A DNA stretch of 8,141 nt, from contig JALTUB010000071.1 in assembly GCA_027047745.1 (NCBI GenBank), forward strand, positions 1 through 8,141, given 5' to 3'. The position numbers were made by a program, and so were the translations under genes. Shown here piece by piece: positions 1 to 5,331 of this stretch; positions within the stretch are counted from its first letter, which is position 1, and each line of letters begins with the position of its first letter. This stretch comes from Sulfurimonas sp. GTDB lineage: Bacteria; Campylobacterota; Campylobacteria; Campylobacterales; Sulfurimonadaceae. The notes beneath the pieces were generated by a model. That model was not told the origin of the DNA and searched no databases. It saw nothing but the letters and a program-made list of their open reading frames with translations.

Positions 1-921
1 AAAAGGTTCACTAAAACCTGTACTAAATCCTATCTCTGTTTTTGCTTCAATATTATCATCACTTAAAGATTCAAAAGTTATAGATTCATTTAAAAAAGTA
101 ATTTTAACATCAGCAGATATAGTAGTTATCTGTTTAATAGAGTCTATCATGATAGCTTTAGGAAGTAAAAGTTGAGTTTTTATCTCTTTGGGAATAATTC
201 TTGAATACTCTGGAAATTTACCATTTATAAGTTTTGTAAAAAAAGTATATTGTTCAGAGTGGATTATAAGGTTTGTTTTATCATAATAAAGTTCAATATC
301 ATCAAAAAATAGTTTCTGAATCTCTACAATTGCTTTTTTTGGAATGATAATAGATAATTCACTATCACTTTGATTGTTTACATTGACTACAGCCAATCTT
401 CTTGTGTCAGTTGATGCAAAGTTTATAGTTTCATTTTTAATGTCTATAAGAGCACCATTTAGCTCAAATTTTGGATTGTTAGTATCTATAGCAGGTGTAA
501 TCTTTTTTAAAGATTCTATTAGTGTATGAGATTCTATAGATATACGAGCTTTTCCTTCATAAGATGGAAATTCAGGAAATTCATTATGAGAAAATGTAGG
601 TAATTTAAAATTTGAACTACCTTGAGAAATATGAAGAATATTATTTCTTACTTCTAGGTTAACTTCTCCATTTTTAAGTATCCTAACTATATCTAAAAAT
701 TTTTTACCATTTGCTGTGATATTTCCATCTTGAGTTATATGAACTTCATTTGTAGTAACTGTAAAACCTATCTCATAATCAGTAGCTTTTATAGTTAAGT
801 TTGAGTTTGAAGCACTTAAATATACATGAGATGTTATTTGTGAAGTATCTTTTTTTTCTAAGAAAGGACCAGCGTGTATAAGTACATTTTCAAGAATGGA
901 TTTTGATATAGTTATAATCAT
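1..921 (-). CDS. dnaN: DNA polymerase III beta subunit (sliding clamp), C-terminus cut by window edge
   Basis: This gene encodes the ring-shaped clamp that tethers DNA polymerase III to DNA. The minus strand is open from the ATG at 919-921 to position 1 without a stop, giving 307 residues. The family is usually about 355-375 residues, so roughly the last 50 residues (end of the third clamp domain and the C-terminal peptide) lie outside the window. The N-terminus reads MIITISKSILENVLIHAG, typical of beta clamps, and later segments such as LSASNSNLTIKATDYEIG, ASTDTRRLAVV and NGKFPEYSRIIP match conserved clamp positions, including the TDTRRLA motif beside the protein-binding pocket. An AGGAAG ribosome site (complement of 929-934) sits 7 bases before the start. 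It lies downstream of dnaA on the same strand, the classic dnaA-dnaN order, with the origin between them. Confidence 0.96.
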   Translation of the reverse strand, partial: MIITISKSILENVLIHAGPFLEKKDTSQITSHVYLSASNSNLTIKATDYEIGFTVTTNEVHITQDGNITANGKKFLDIVRILKNGEVNLEVRNNILHISQGSSNFKLPTFSHNEFPEFPSYEGKARISIESHTLIESLKKITPAIDTNNPKFELNGALIDIKNETINFASTDTRRLAVVNVNNQSDSELSIIIPKKAIVEIQKLFFDDIELYYDKTNLIIHSEQYTFFTKLINGKFPEYSRIIPKEIKTQLLLPKAIMIDSIKQITTISADVKITFLNESITFESLSDDNIEAKTEIGFSTGFSEPF

Positions 922-940
922 TGTTAAACTTCCTATATTT

Positions 941-986
941 ATATAATTTTAGTAGTTAGTAGTAGAGCCCAGTGAATATGTGAAAA
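941..986. promoter_or_regulatory. Basal origin unwinding element: DnaA-trios, GC patch, paired DnaA boxes
   Basis: From right to left the plus strand shows two box-like sites whose GTGAA cores are 8 bases apart (971-986), the GC patch AGAGCCC (964-970 area), then TAG triplets at 963-965, 960-962 and 957-959, a single T, and TAG at 953-955 and 950-952, running into AT-only sequence (941-950). Read 3'-to-5' from the boxes this is GAT GAT GAT T GAT GAT, matching the published DnaA-trio consensus 3'-[G/A]A[T/A]-5' on which a DnaA filament opens the duplex. The order box, GC cluster, trio is that of the Bacillus subtilis unwinding element. The single T breaks the triplet register after three repeats. 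The assignment is by pattern only. Confidence 0.75.
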
Positions 987-1060
987 ACACATTTAAACTC
1001 CGAGTACAAGAGCTACTTAGATGTGATGAACTGATAAAATTTCAATCACATATATTCACT
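971..1060. repeat. Nested imperfect inverted repeat built from DnaA boxes
   Basis: The outer arms are AGTGAATA-TGTGA (971-983) and TCACATATATTCACT (1046-1060), complementary apart from a 2-base insertion in the right arm. Inside are CACATTTAA (988-996) and TTAGATGTG (1017-1025), complementary with one wobble position. The two pairs are not centred on the same point, because about 20 unpaired bases (1026-1045) separate the right-hand arms. The arms contain the TTCAC cores, so the symmetry may simply reflect DnaA boxes in opposed orientation, though the single strand could also fold. Confidence 0.6.
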
Positions 1061-1101
1061 TTTGTAATTATATCTTTTTTTTGACTTGTTTTTTAATAAA
1101 A

Positions 1102-2409
1102 TTAAGATGATGCAGTTATTTTATTGCTTAACTCTTCTATTTTTAGTCTAAAATCTTCATCTTCTTTTATCAAATCGTTAATTTTTCTAATAGTGTGACT
1201 AATGGCTGTATGATCTTTCATGCCAAAATATTGAGCAAGTTGAGGCATAGTATTTTGAGTAAGTTCACGGCATATATAGATACTAATTCGTCTTGCATAT
1301 ACTATATTTTTACTTCTTCCTTTACTTTTTATCTCGCTAGGTTTGATGTTTAAATCTTTTGCAACGATTTGAGTTATACTATCCATATCGATATTTTCAC
1401 GATTTTCACGAAGCTGGTCTTTTAGTACATTTTTTGTAAAACTAAGGTCTATATCTACATGCATAAGTTGTGAATAGGCATGAAGTTTAGAAAGAATACC
1501 CTCTATTTCACGGACATTACTATCTATAACTGTTGCTATGTAGTTTACAATATCCTTTGAAAGTTTTACTTTGTTAATCTCACATTTTTTTTCTATGATG
1601 GCTATCTTCGTTTCAAGTTCTGGTGGTTGGATATCAGCAACAAGCCCCCACTCAAAGCGACTTTGAAGACGAGCTTCTAAACCTGCTATCTTTTTAGGAT
1701 GTTTATCTGCTGTGAAAATAATCTGCTTACCATCACCCTTAAGTGCTTCAAAAGTGTGAAAAAATTCTTCTTGGATGCCCTCTTTGTTACTTAAAAACTG
1801 AATATCATCGATGAGTAAAACATCACATTTACGATATTTTTCACGAAACCTCTCCATGGTGTTGTTACGAATACTACGAGTAAAGTCATTTAAAAATTGT
1901 TCTACAGTTGTGTAAATAACGATTTTACCTTCATTTTGAAAAACATTACCAGCTGCTTGCATGAGGTGAGTTTTACCAAGACCAACTCCACCATAAATAA
2001 AGAGTGGATTATAAACATTTCCCGCATTTTCACTTACACTTTTTACTGCAGCATAGGCGAACTGGTTAGAACCACCGACCATGAAATTTGAAAAAGAGTG
2101 AGAAGGGTTTAAAAGTGAGTTAGCTGGTTTAACTTCCGGTACTTTTTGTTTTTTTCTTTTATCAAGTCTATTTTTTAGTGTGATTTGAACGATAGGTTTA
2201 TGTCCATTTTTTATTTCAAATAGATGAGAGATTTTTTCACTGTATTTACTCTTTATCCAGTTTATTACTATCGCATTGTGAGCATAAAATATCGCCAAAT
2301 CATTAGTTGACTTTTTAGCATCATAAGTTAAATGCTGAATATATCTTTTATATTCTATCTCTGTTATCTCTTCTTTTAACAATTCTAATACTTCTTGACC
2401 TATGTTCAC
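1102..2409 (-). CDS. dnaA: Chromosomal replication initiator DnaA
   Basis: DnaA binds origin boxes, assembles as an ATP-bound filament and opens oriC for helicase loading. The 435-residue protein has the usual architecture: domain I at about residues 1-75, a short charged linker (about 80-105), an AAA+ domain with Walker A GGVGLGKTHL (140-149), Walker B VLLIDDIQF (197-205), sensor 1 around FTADKHP (232-238) and the arginine-finger segment ARLQSRFEWGL (246-256), then the C-terminal DNA-binding domain with the signature KDHTAISHTIRKI (398-410). The length is normal for Campylobacterota; the linker is short compared with E. coli. The start is GTG (complement of 2407-2409), preceded after 6 bases by AGGA (complement of 2416-2419). 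Boxes in the upstream region imply autoregulation. It is divergent from the toxin-antitoxin and rep genes and followed by oriC and dnaN. Confidence 0.98.
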   Translation of the reverse strand: MNIGQEVLELLKEEITEIEYKRYIQHLTYDAKKSTNDLAIFYAHNAIVINWIKSKYSEKISHLFEIKNGHKPIVQITLKNRLDKRKKQKVPEVKPANSLLNPSHSFSNFMVGGSNQFAYAAVKSVSENAGNVYNPLFIYGGVGLGKTHLMQAAGNVFQNEGKIVIYTTVEQFLNDFTRSIRNNTMERFREKYRKCDVLLIDDIQFLSNKEGIQEEFFHTFEALKGDGKQIIFTADKHPKKIAGLEARLQSRFEWGLVADIQPPELETKIAIIEKKCEINKVKLSKDIVNYIATVIDSNVREIEGILSKLHAYSQLMHVDIDLSFTKNVLKDQLRENRENIDMDSITQIVAKDLNIKPSEIKSKGRSKNIVYARRISIYICRELTQNTMPQLAQYFGMKDHTAISHTIRKINDLIKEDEDFRLKIEELSNKITASS

Positions 2410-2509
2410 ATATTATCCTATATTGCTTTTAATATGTGAATAATACTCTCATATTCCATAAAATATGGTTAAATCTATGTGAATAACTATAAAGTTACAG
2501 ATGTGAATA
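2403..2509. promoter_or_regulatory. DnaA-box cluster upstream of dnaA (second origin half and/or autoregulatory sites)
   Basis: The 9-mer ATGTGAATA (TATTCACAT on the other strand) occurs exactly three times in the same orientation, at 2434-2442, 2477-2485 and 2501-2509. A fourth, oppositely oriented near-match, TGTTCACAT (2403-2411), spans the dnaA start codon. A candidate -10 for dnaA on the minus strand, TATTAT (complement of 2440-2445), overlaps the first box, which would suit autorepression by DnaA. A small palindrome, CCATA-AAA-TATGG (2456-2468), lies between the first and second boxes. Together with the cluster on the other side of dnaA this gives a bipartite layout like that described for Helicobacter pylori. 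Box identity is strong; the role of the cluster is inferred. Confidence 0.8.
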
Positions 2510-2549
2510 GTTGTAATAATGATTATAAATCCTAATTAAAATATACTTT
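2510..2549. other. AT-rich noncoding stretch between DnaA boxes and the palindrome
   Basis: This stretch is almost purely A and T and contains no ORF, tRNA or hairpin that I can support. It marks the beginning of the low-G+C segment that runs through the toxin-antitoxin pair and the first two thirds of rep. Beside the boxes it could serve as an easily melted element, but no DnaA-trio run is evident here, unlike on the dnaN side. Confidence 0.4.
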
Positions 2550-2579
2550 AATATAACAGTATAAAAATAGGGTTATATT
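2550..2579. repeat. Palindromic operator-like site, copy A (upstream of toxin-antitoxin promoter)
   Basis: AATATAAC (2550-2557) and GTTATATT (2572-2579) are perfect 8-base inverted arms with a 14-base spacer, so the half-sites lie 22 bp apart, about two helical turns. The palindrome is repeated with the same spacing at 3138-3167. Within a wider frame both copies read TAATATAAC, 11 variable bases, AGGGTTATATTTA. This copy ends 6 bases upstream of the -35 box of the toxin-antitoxin promoter, a position more typical of an activator or origin-binding site than of a blocking operator. The binding protein is unknown; the antitoxin and Rep are both candidates. Confidence 0.7.
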
Positions 2580-2585
2580 TAAAAT

Positions 2586-2614
2586 TTGACAATATATCCA
2601 AAAAGATATATAAT
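2586..2614 (+). promoter_or_regulatory. Consensus sigma-70 promoter for the toxin-antitoxin pair
   Basis: TTGACA (2586-2591) and TATAAT (2609-2614) are both perfect matches to the sigma-70 consensus, with the optimal 17-base spacer. Transcription would start near 2620, leaving only about a dozen leader bases that consist mostly of the ribosome site AAGGA (2623-2627). A perfect -35 box is noteworthy because Campylobacterota housekeeping promoters usually lack a conserved one. Confidence 0.82.
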
Positions 2615-2633
2615 TAGATATAAAGGATTGAAT

Positions 2634-2867
2634 ATGGCAACAGTTAAAAAATTATTTTCTATCGATGAATCTATAGTAAGAGAATTAGAGATTGTTTCTT
2701 CTGTTTTGCATAAAACACAAAAAGAAGTAGTAGAAAATGCATTAGATTTTTATTTTGATTATACAGATACTATAGTAGCAGACAACATTACAAAAGAGAT
2801 AAAAAGTGGTTCTATGAAAGTTCATAAAAGTGAAGATGTATATAAAGAGTTAGGAATAGAAATTTGA
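2634..2867 (+). CDS. Ribbon-helix-helix type antitoxin
   Basis: This 77-residue protein begins at the ATG at 2634, with AAGGA (2623-2627) 6 bases upstream. A longer reading from TTG at 2586 is rejected because that TTG is the promoter -35 box. Residues 2-9 (ATVKKLFS) look like the DNA-contacting beta strand of a ribbon-helix-helix fold, followed by a first helix (about 11-24) and a second (about 28-43, TQKEVVENALDFYFDY). The rest (about 50-77) is a charged tail, likely the toxin-wrapping segment. Size, order and the 4-base overlap with a RelE/ParE-like toxin make it an antitoxin that neutralises its partner and probably represses its own promoter. The exact antitoxin family is not certain. 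Its low G+C resembles the first part of rep rather than dnaA or ruvC. Confidence 0.78.
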   Translation: MATVKKLFSIDESIVRELEIVSSVLHKTQKEVVENALDFYFDYTDTIVADNITKEIKSGSMKVHKSEDVYKELGIEI

Positions 2868-3133
2868 ATATAAAATATTCAGATAAATCTTTAAAAGATT
2901 TAAAATCTTTTTCTTCTCCCGATAGAGAATTGATTGTGAAAAAATTGCATTATCTTGCTCAGAATTTTGAATTATTAAAAGAAAGCAAAAAAGTGAGAGA
3001 ACTAAAGGGAAGTGAATTCTCATCACAATATAGATTTACAGTAGCAAGAAAGATACGAGTACTTTTTAGAGTTGAAGAGGAAGATATTATTCTTTTAGTG
3101 TTGCGAGTAGGCTTTAGAAAAAGCATATATTAG
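2864..3133 (+). CDS. RelE/ParE-superfamily toxin
   Basis: This 89-residue protein starts at TTG 2864-2866, overlapping the antitoxin stop by 4 bases, with AGGA (2852-2855) 8 bases upstream; no internal methionine offers another start. The C-terminal half carries the superfamily pattern: LKGSEFSSQYRF (47-58), RKIRVLFRVEEED (62-74) and LLVLRVGFRKSIY (77-89), with conserved basic residues R57, R65, R81, R85 and K86 and a terminal Y89. Many relatives have histidine in RVGHRKxVY; here it is phenylalanine (F84). RelE members cut mRNA in the ribosome whereas ParE members poison gyrase; the sequence alone does not decide which, though RVLF and the terminal tyrosine suit an RNase. The pair may stabilise the adjacent rep segment, as such pairs do on plasmids. 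Confidence 0.83.
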   Translation: MNIKYSDKSLKDLKSFSSPDRELIVKKLHYLAQNFELLKESKKVRELKGSEFSSQYRFTVARKIRVLFRVEEEDIILLVLRVGFRKSIY

Positions 3134-3140
3134 ATATAAT
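3113..3140 (+). promoter_or_regulatory. Likely promoter of rep
   Basis: TATAAT (3135-3140) is a perfect -10 box just after the toxin stop codon; a weak -35, TTTAGA (3113-3118), lies 16 bases upstream inside the toxin gene. Transcription would begin near 3147, about 22 bases before the rep ATG. The left arm of palindrome copy B overlaps the -10, so the promoter could be blocked by whatever binds there. Confidence 0.6.
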
Positions 3141-3167
3141 ATAACTTCATTAATTAAGGGTTATATT
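3138..3167. repeat. Palindromic operator-like site, copy B (over rep promoter and ribosome site)
   Basis: AATATAAC (3138-3145) and GTTATATT (3160-3167) repeat the arms and the 14-base spacing of copy A; the distance between copies is 588 bp. The site stretches from the -10 box across the expected transcription start and the AAGGG ribosome site (3156-3160) to two bases before the ATG. This is the position of an autorepressor operator. Rep_3 proteins of iteron plasmids commonly repress their own gene by binding an inverted repeat here as dimers, so Rep is the leading candidate ligand. Confidence 0.72.
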
Positions 3168-3168
3168 T

Positions 3169-4323
3169 ATGTTAAACACAGGACATTCTTCTCAAATAAT
3201 AAATACAAAATATAAATTTAGTAAGAGTGAATTAAATTTTATTACATATTTAATTTATAACATGCAGTATGAGGACATAGATAATCATAGATATGCTTTT
3301 AAAATTGATGAATTTGATAATATAGAACTTTATAAAAACGAGACTTATATAAAGCAGTTTACAAGAAAAATGATGAGTTTAAAACTTGAAATTATTACAA
3401 AAGAAGGTTTTACAATTTTTAATTGGTTTTCTCATATAGAATTTCGGGAAAATAATTTTTTATTACTTGTAAAAATAGATAAAGAGTTTAGAAGATATTT
3501 ATTAGAGTTAAAAATGCAATTTTTAGATTATAACTTAAAATATATTTTAGCTTTGTCTAGTAATTATTCCCTTTCTATCTATCAACTTTTAAAATCAAGT
3601 GCAACACAAACTATTAAGTTAGATGTTGGTGACTTAATGAATGAACTAAATGTTCCAGTTAGCTTTAGAGAATATTCTGTATTTAAGAGAAAAGTTATAA
3701 CACAATCACAAAGGGAGTTAAAAGAACATACTGATATATATTTTAATTTTGAAGAGATTAAAGATAGCAATAAAGTAATGGGAATAGTTTTTTATATCTT
3801 AAAAAATGAAAAAAATATGATAGATGATATTATAAATAAGCTTTTTATTCAAACGAGAAAAACTCTTACAAAAAAGAATGAAATTACAACACATGTTCCT
3901 AAAAAAAATGTTTTGAAAAATGACAATGATGATGAATATAATTTGTCTATAAAAAGAGTTGTTACTATGTTTGACCAAGAAAGAAAAAAACTTCAACCTA
4001 ATTATGTAAGAAAAGAGAAAAAAAATGCTGAATATCTTTTACGAGAACACCTTAGAGAGACTAAACGAACACCAAGTATGTTTTTTGATGCTATAAGATG
4101 GTTATTTTCAAAAAATCCTAAAGCAGAGTTTCATAGACAGTACATCATGAACATAGGAAAACTTATAGAACATTTTAACACTTTGGAACATCAGGCGATG
4201 TATTCTAAAGAGGCATTGCAGTTTAATGATGAAGCACAAGCTTGGTATAATATCTATAAAAAACAGGGTTTAGATGATGATACTATCTTGCAAAAACTTA
4301 GAGAGGGTGGATATATAAAATGA
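3169..4323 (+). CDS. Plasmid-type replication initiator, Rep_3 (RepB/RepE-like) family
   Basis: Rep_3 proteins bind iterons at plasmid origins through two winged-helix domains and recruit DnaA and helicase. Here residues about 15-120 form the first winged-helix region (FSKSELNFITYLIYNM onward) and about 122-215 the second, with family-like stretches ALSSNYSLSIYQLLKS (128-143) and SFREYSVFKRKVITQSQREL (165-184), followed by the usual tail strand (about 200-212). A Lys/Asn/Asp-rich linker (about 230-258) leads to a helical C-terminal part (about 260-384) that includes MFFDAIRWLFSKNP (304-317) and RQYIMNIGKLIEHFNTL (323-339), reminiscent of helicase-loader or phage replication protein tails. At 384 residues it is longer than many plasmid Rep proteins (often about 250-320). 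ATG 3169 follows AAGGG by 8 bases. The gene for the next protein overlaps its stop. Its base composition changes sharply near the linker. No clear iteron array lies nearby. Confidence 0.83.
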   Translation: MLNTGHSSQIINTKYKFSKSELNFITYLIYNMQYEDIDNHRYAFKIDEFDNIELYKNETYIKQFTRKMMSLKLEIITKEGFTIFNWFSHIEFRENNFLLLVKIDKEFRRYLLELKMQFLDYNLKYILALSSNYSLSIYQLLKSSATQTIKLDVGDLMNELNVPVSFREYSVFKRKVITQSQRELKEHTDIYFNFEEIKDSNKVMGIVFYILKNEKNMIDDIINKLFIQTRKTLTKKNEITTHVPKKNVLKNDNDDEYNLSIKRVVTMFDQERKKLQPNYVRKEKKNAEYLLREHLRETKRTPSMFFDAIRWLFSKNPKAEFHRQYIMNIGKLIEHFNTLEHQAMYSKEALQFNDEAQAWYNIYKKQGLDDDTILQKLREGGYIK

Positions 4324-4844
4324 GTATAAACGAAGCCAAGATTATTTTAGAAGAGTATGGACTTAGTACAAATGAAGATAGTATAGAGATAGTTCTTGAA
4401 GCGATTGATAAGTTTGGAAGTGCTAGAAATGTTTTGATAGAGGGTTTAAAACCAGAGTATCAGTATCTTAAAAAACTTTCTAAACTTTTAGCGATGCTTG
4501 ATGTAAAAGAAAATCATGACAGTGAAGCAGAGAAAATCGCCATCTTAATGCATGATATAAATAAAGTAGTTACTTTGGATGCTCAATCAAAAGGAAAAGA
4601 TTTTTTAACTCTTTTAAAAGCTATAAATGTACGAAAAACATTCAATCCAACTGATATGCAACTTTGGGTTATGCAGTATCTTGGTGGAAGAGATTTGATA
4701 GCAAAGATAAATTTGCAAGAAGCAAATCAACTCAACAGAAGAATAATAAATGCAATAGAGAAGTATAAGAGAACCCCAGAACTTACATCAAATCTTAGTA
4801 TAGAAAATGGTGCTATAAATAACATGAAAATCACAAAACGCTAA
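4320..4844 (+). CDS. Unrecognised helical protein coupled to rep and ruvC
   Basis: I do not recognise this 174-residue protein. It appears soluble and mostly alpha-helical, with no signal peptide, membrane segment, metal-binding cluster or nucleotide-binding motif. The N-terminal part (1-60) has helices including INEAKIILEEYG and DSIEIVLEAIDKFGSARNVL; a central charged helix (68-90) and a region with FNPTDMQLWVMQYLGGRDLI (108-127) follow, ending in a basic tail (ITKR). Its ATG overlaps the rep stop (ATGA, 4320-4323), with GGTGG (4306-4310) 9 bases upstream, and its stop is one base from ruvC, so translation of all three is probably coupled. G+C resembles ruvC rather than the first part of rep. 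Context suggests a DNA replication or recombination accessory role, but nothing in the sequence proves it. Confidence 0.85.
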   Translation: MSINEAKIILEEYGLSTNEDSIEIVLEAIDKFGSARNVLIEGLKPEYQYLKKLSKLLAMLDVKENHDSEAEKIAILMHDINKVVTLDAQSKGKDFLTLLKAINVRKTFNPTDMQLWVMQYLGGRDLIAKINLQEANQLNRRIINAIEKYKRTPELTSNLSIENGAINNMKITKR

Positions 4845-4845
4845 G

Positions 4846-5325
4846 ATGATAATTTTAGGAATAGACCCAGGAACTAGAAATATGGGTTTTGCTTTGATTC
4901 GTTTTGAAAATGGTAAAATTTCTCTAGTTGAAGCAGGTCTTATCAAAATGAAAGCAGAAAATTTGCAGTTTCAGATTCCTCAGATGGTTGAGGGTATCAG
5001 TGGATTGTTTAAAAAACATAAGATAGATGAAGTTGCTATGGAAGATATATTTTATGCACACAATCCTGCTACAACGATTAAGTTAGCACAATTTCGTGGG
5101 GCAATCATGTTACTTTTGCTTCAAGAGTTTGGACAGTTTCATGAATACACTGCTCTTCAAGTTAAAAAAGCACTAACAGGAAAAGCAAAAGCAGGAAAAG
5201 AGCAAGTTGCCTTTATGGTAAAACGCCTTTTAAACATCAAAAAAGATATAAAACCTCTTGATATATCTGACGCCATGGCAGTTGCCATAACACACTCTCA
5301 AAGAGTTAGACTAAGAAAAAATTAA
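4846..5325 (+). CDS. ruvC: Holliday junction resolvase RuvC
   Basis: RuvC is a dimeric nuclease that cuts four-way junctions made during recombination and fork repair, acting with RuvAB. The 159-residue protein starts IILGIDPGTRNMGFALI, with the first catalytic aspartate D7, then E66 in VAMEDIFYAHNP, and D139 and D142 in KPLDISDAMAVAITH, matching the four acidic residues of the E. coli enzyme (D7, E66, D138, D141). F69, the residue that unstacks the junction in E. coli, is kept. The family is usually about 155-175 residues, so it is complete. The start is ATG 4846, one base after the preceding stop; there is no strong ribosome site, so translation probably depends on coupling. In Campylobacter jejuni ruvC also lies next to dnaA, so its position is probably ancestral, and the rep and toxin-antitoxin genes were likely added between. 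Confidence 0.96.
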   Translation: MIILGIDPGTRNMGFALIRFENGKISLVEAGLIKMKAENLQFQIPQMVEGISGLFKKHKIDEVAMEDIFYAHNPATTIKLAQFRGAIMLLLLQEFGQFHEYTALQVKKALTGKAKAGKEQVAFMVKRLLNIKKDIKPLDISDAMAVAITHSQRVRLRKN

Positions 5326-5331
5326 TTTTCA

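Larger units (their letters stand above)
922..1101. promoter_or_regulatory. Probable oriC core between dnaA and dnaN
   Basis: This 180-bp noncoding gap holds several TTCAC-core DnaA-box-like sites: ATATTCACT and TTTTCACAT on the minus strand (971-979 and 978-986), and TATTCACTT (1053-1061) with AATCACATA (1044-1052) on the plus strand. AT-rich flanks lie at 922-950 and 1061-1101, the latter with an eight-T run. A short GC patch and five TAG triplets stand on the dnaN side of the paired boxes and are annotated separately. Location between dnaA and dnaN, clustered boxes and AT-rich flanks are the usual signs of a bacterial origin, and this side would be the unwinding side. The dnaN promoter, if there is one, must also lie here, but no clear one is visible. 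The function is inferred from layout. Confidence 0.82.

Noticed and set aside
1068..1083. T-rich run at the end of dnaA as a rho-independent terminator
   Set aside because: The T run is on the plus strand, whereas dnaA and dnaN are transcribed from the minus strand, and no GC-rich stem precedes it.
1897..2091. Plus-strand open frame of 64 codons inside dnaA
   Set aside because: It lies wholly opposite the AAA+ domain of dnaA, has no ribosome site of note and its translation resembles no protein; it is an antisense shadow.
2586..2633. N-terminal extension of the antitoxin from a TTG at 2586
   Set aside because: The TTG belongs to a perfect -35 box and the added residues would lie over the promoter; ATG 2634 has a well-placed ribosome site and starts directly before the beta strand.
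2550..3169. The paired palindromes as insertion-sequence ends or plasmid iterons
   Set aside because: No transposase lies between them, they are direct copies of an internal palindrome rather than terminal inverted repeats, and two copies 588 bp apart do not form a tandem iteron array.
3582..3996. Two minus-strand open frames within rep
   Set aside because: Both are antisense to rep in very AT-rich DNA, rich in Phe, Ile and Ser, without ribosome sites or a recognisable product.
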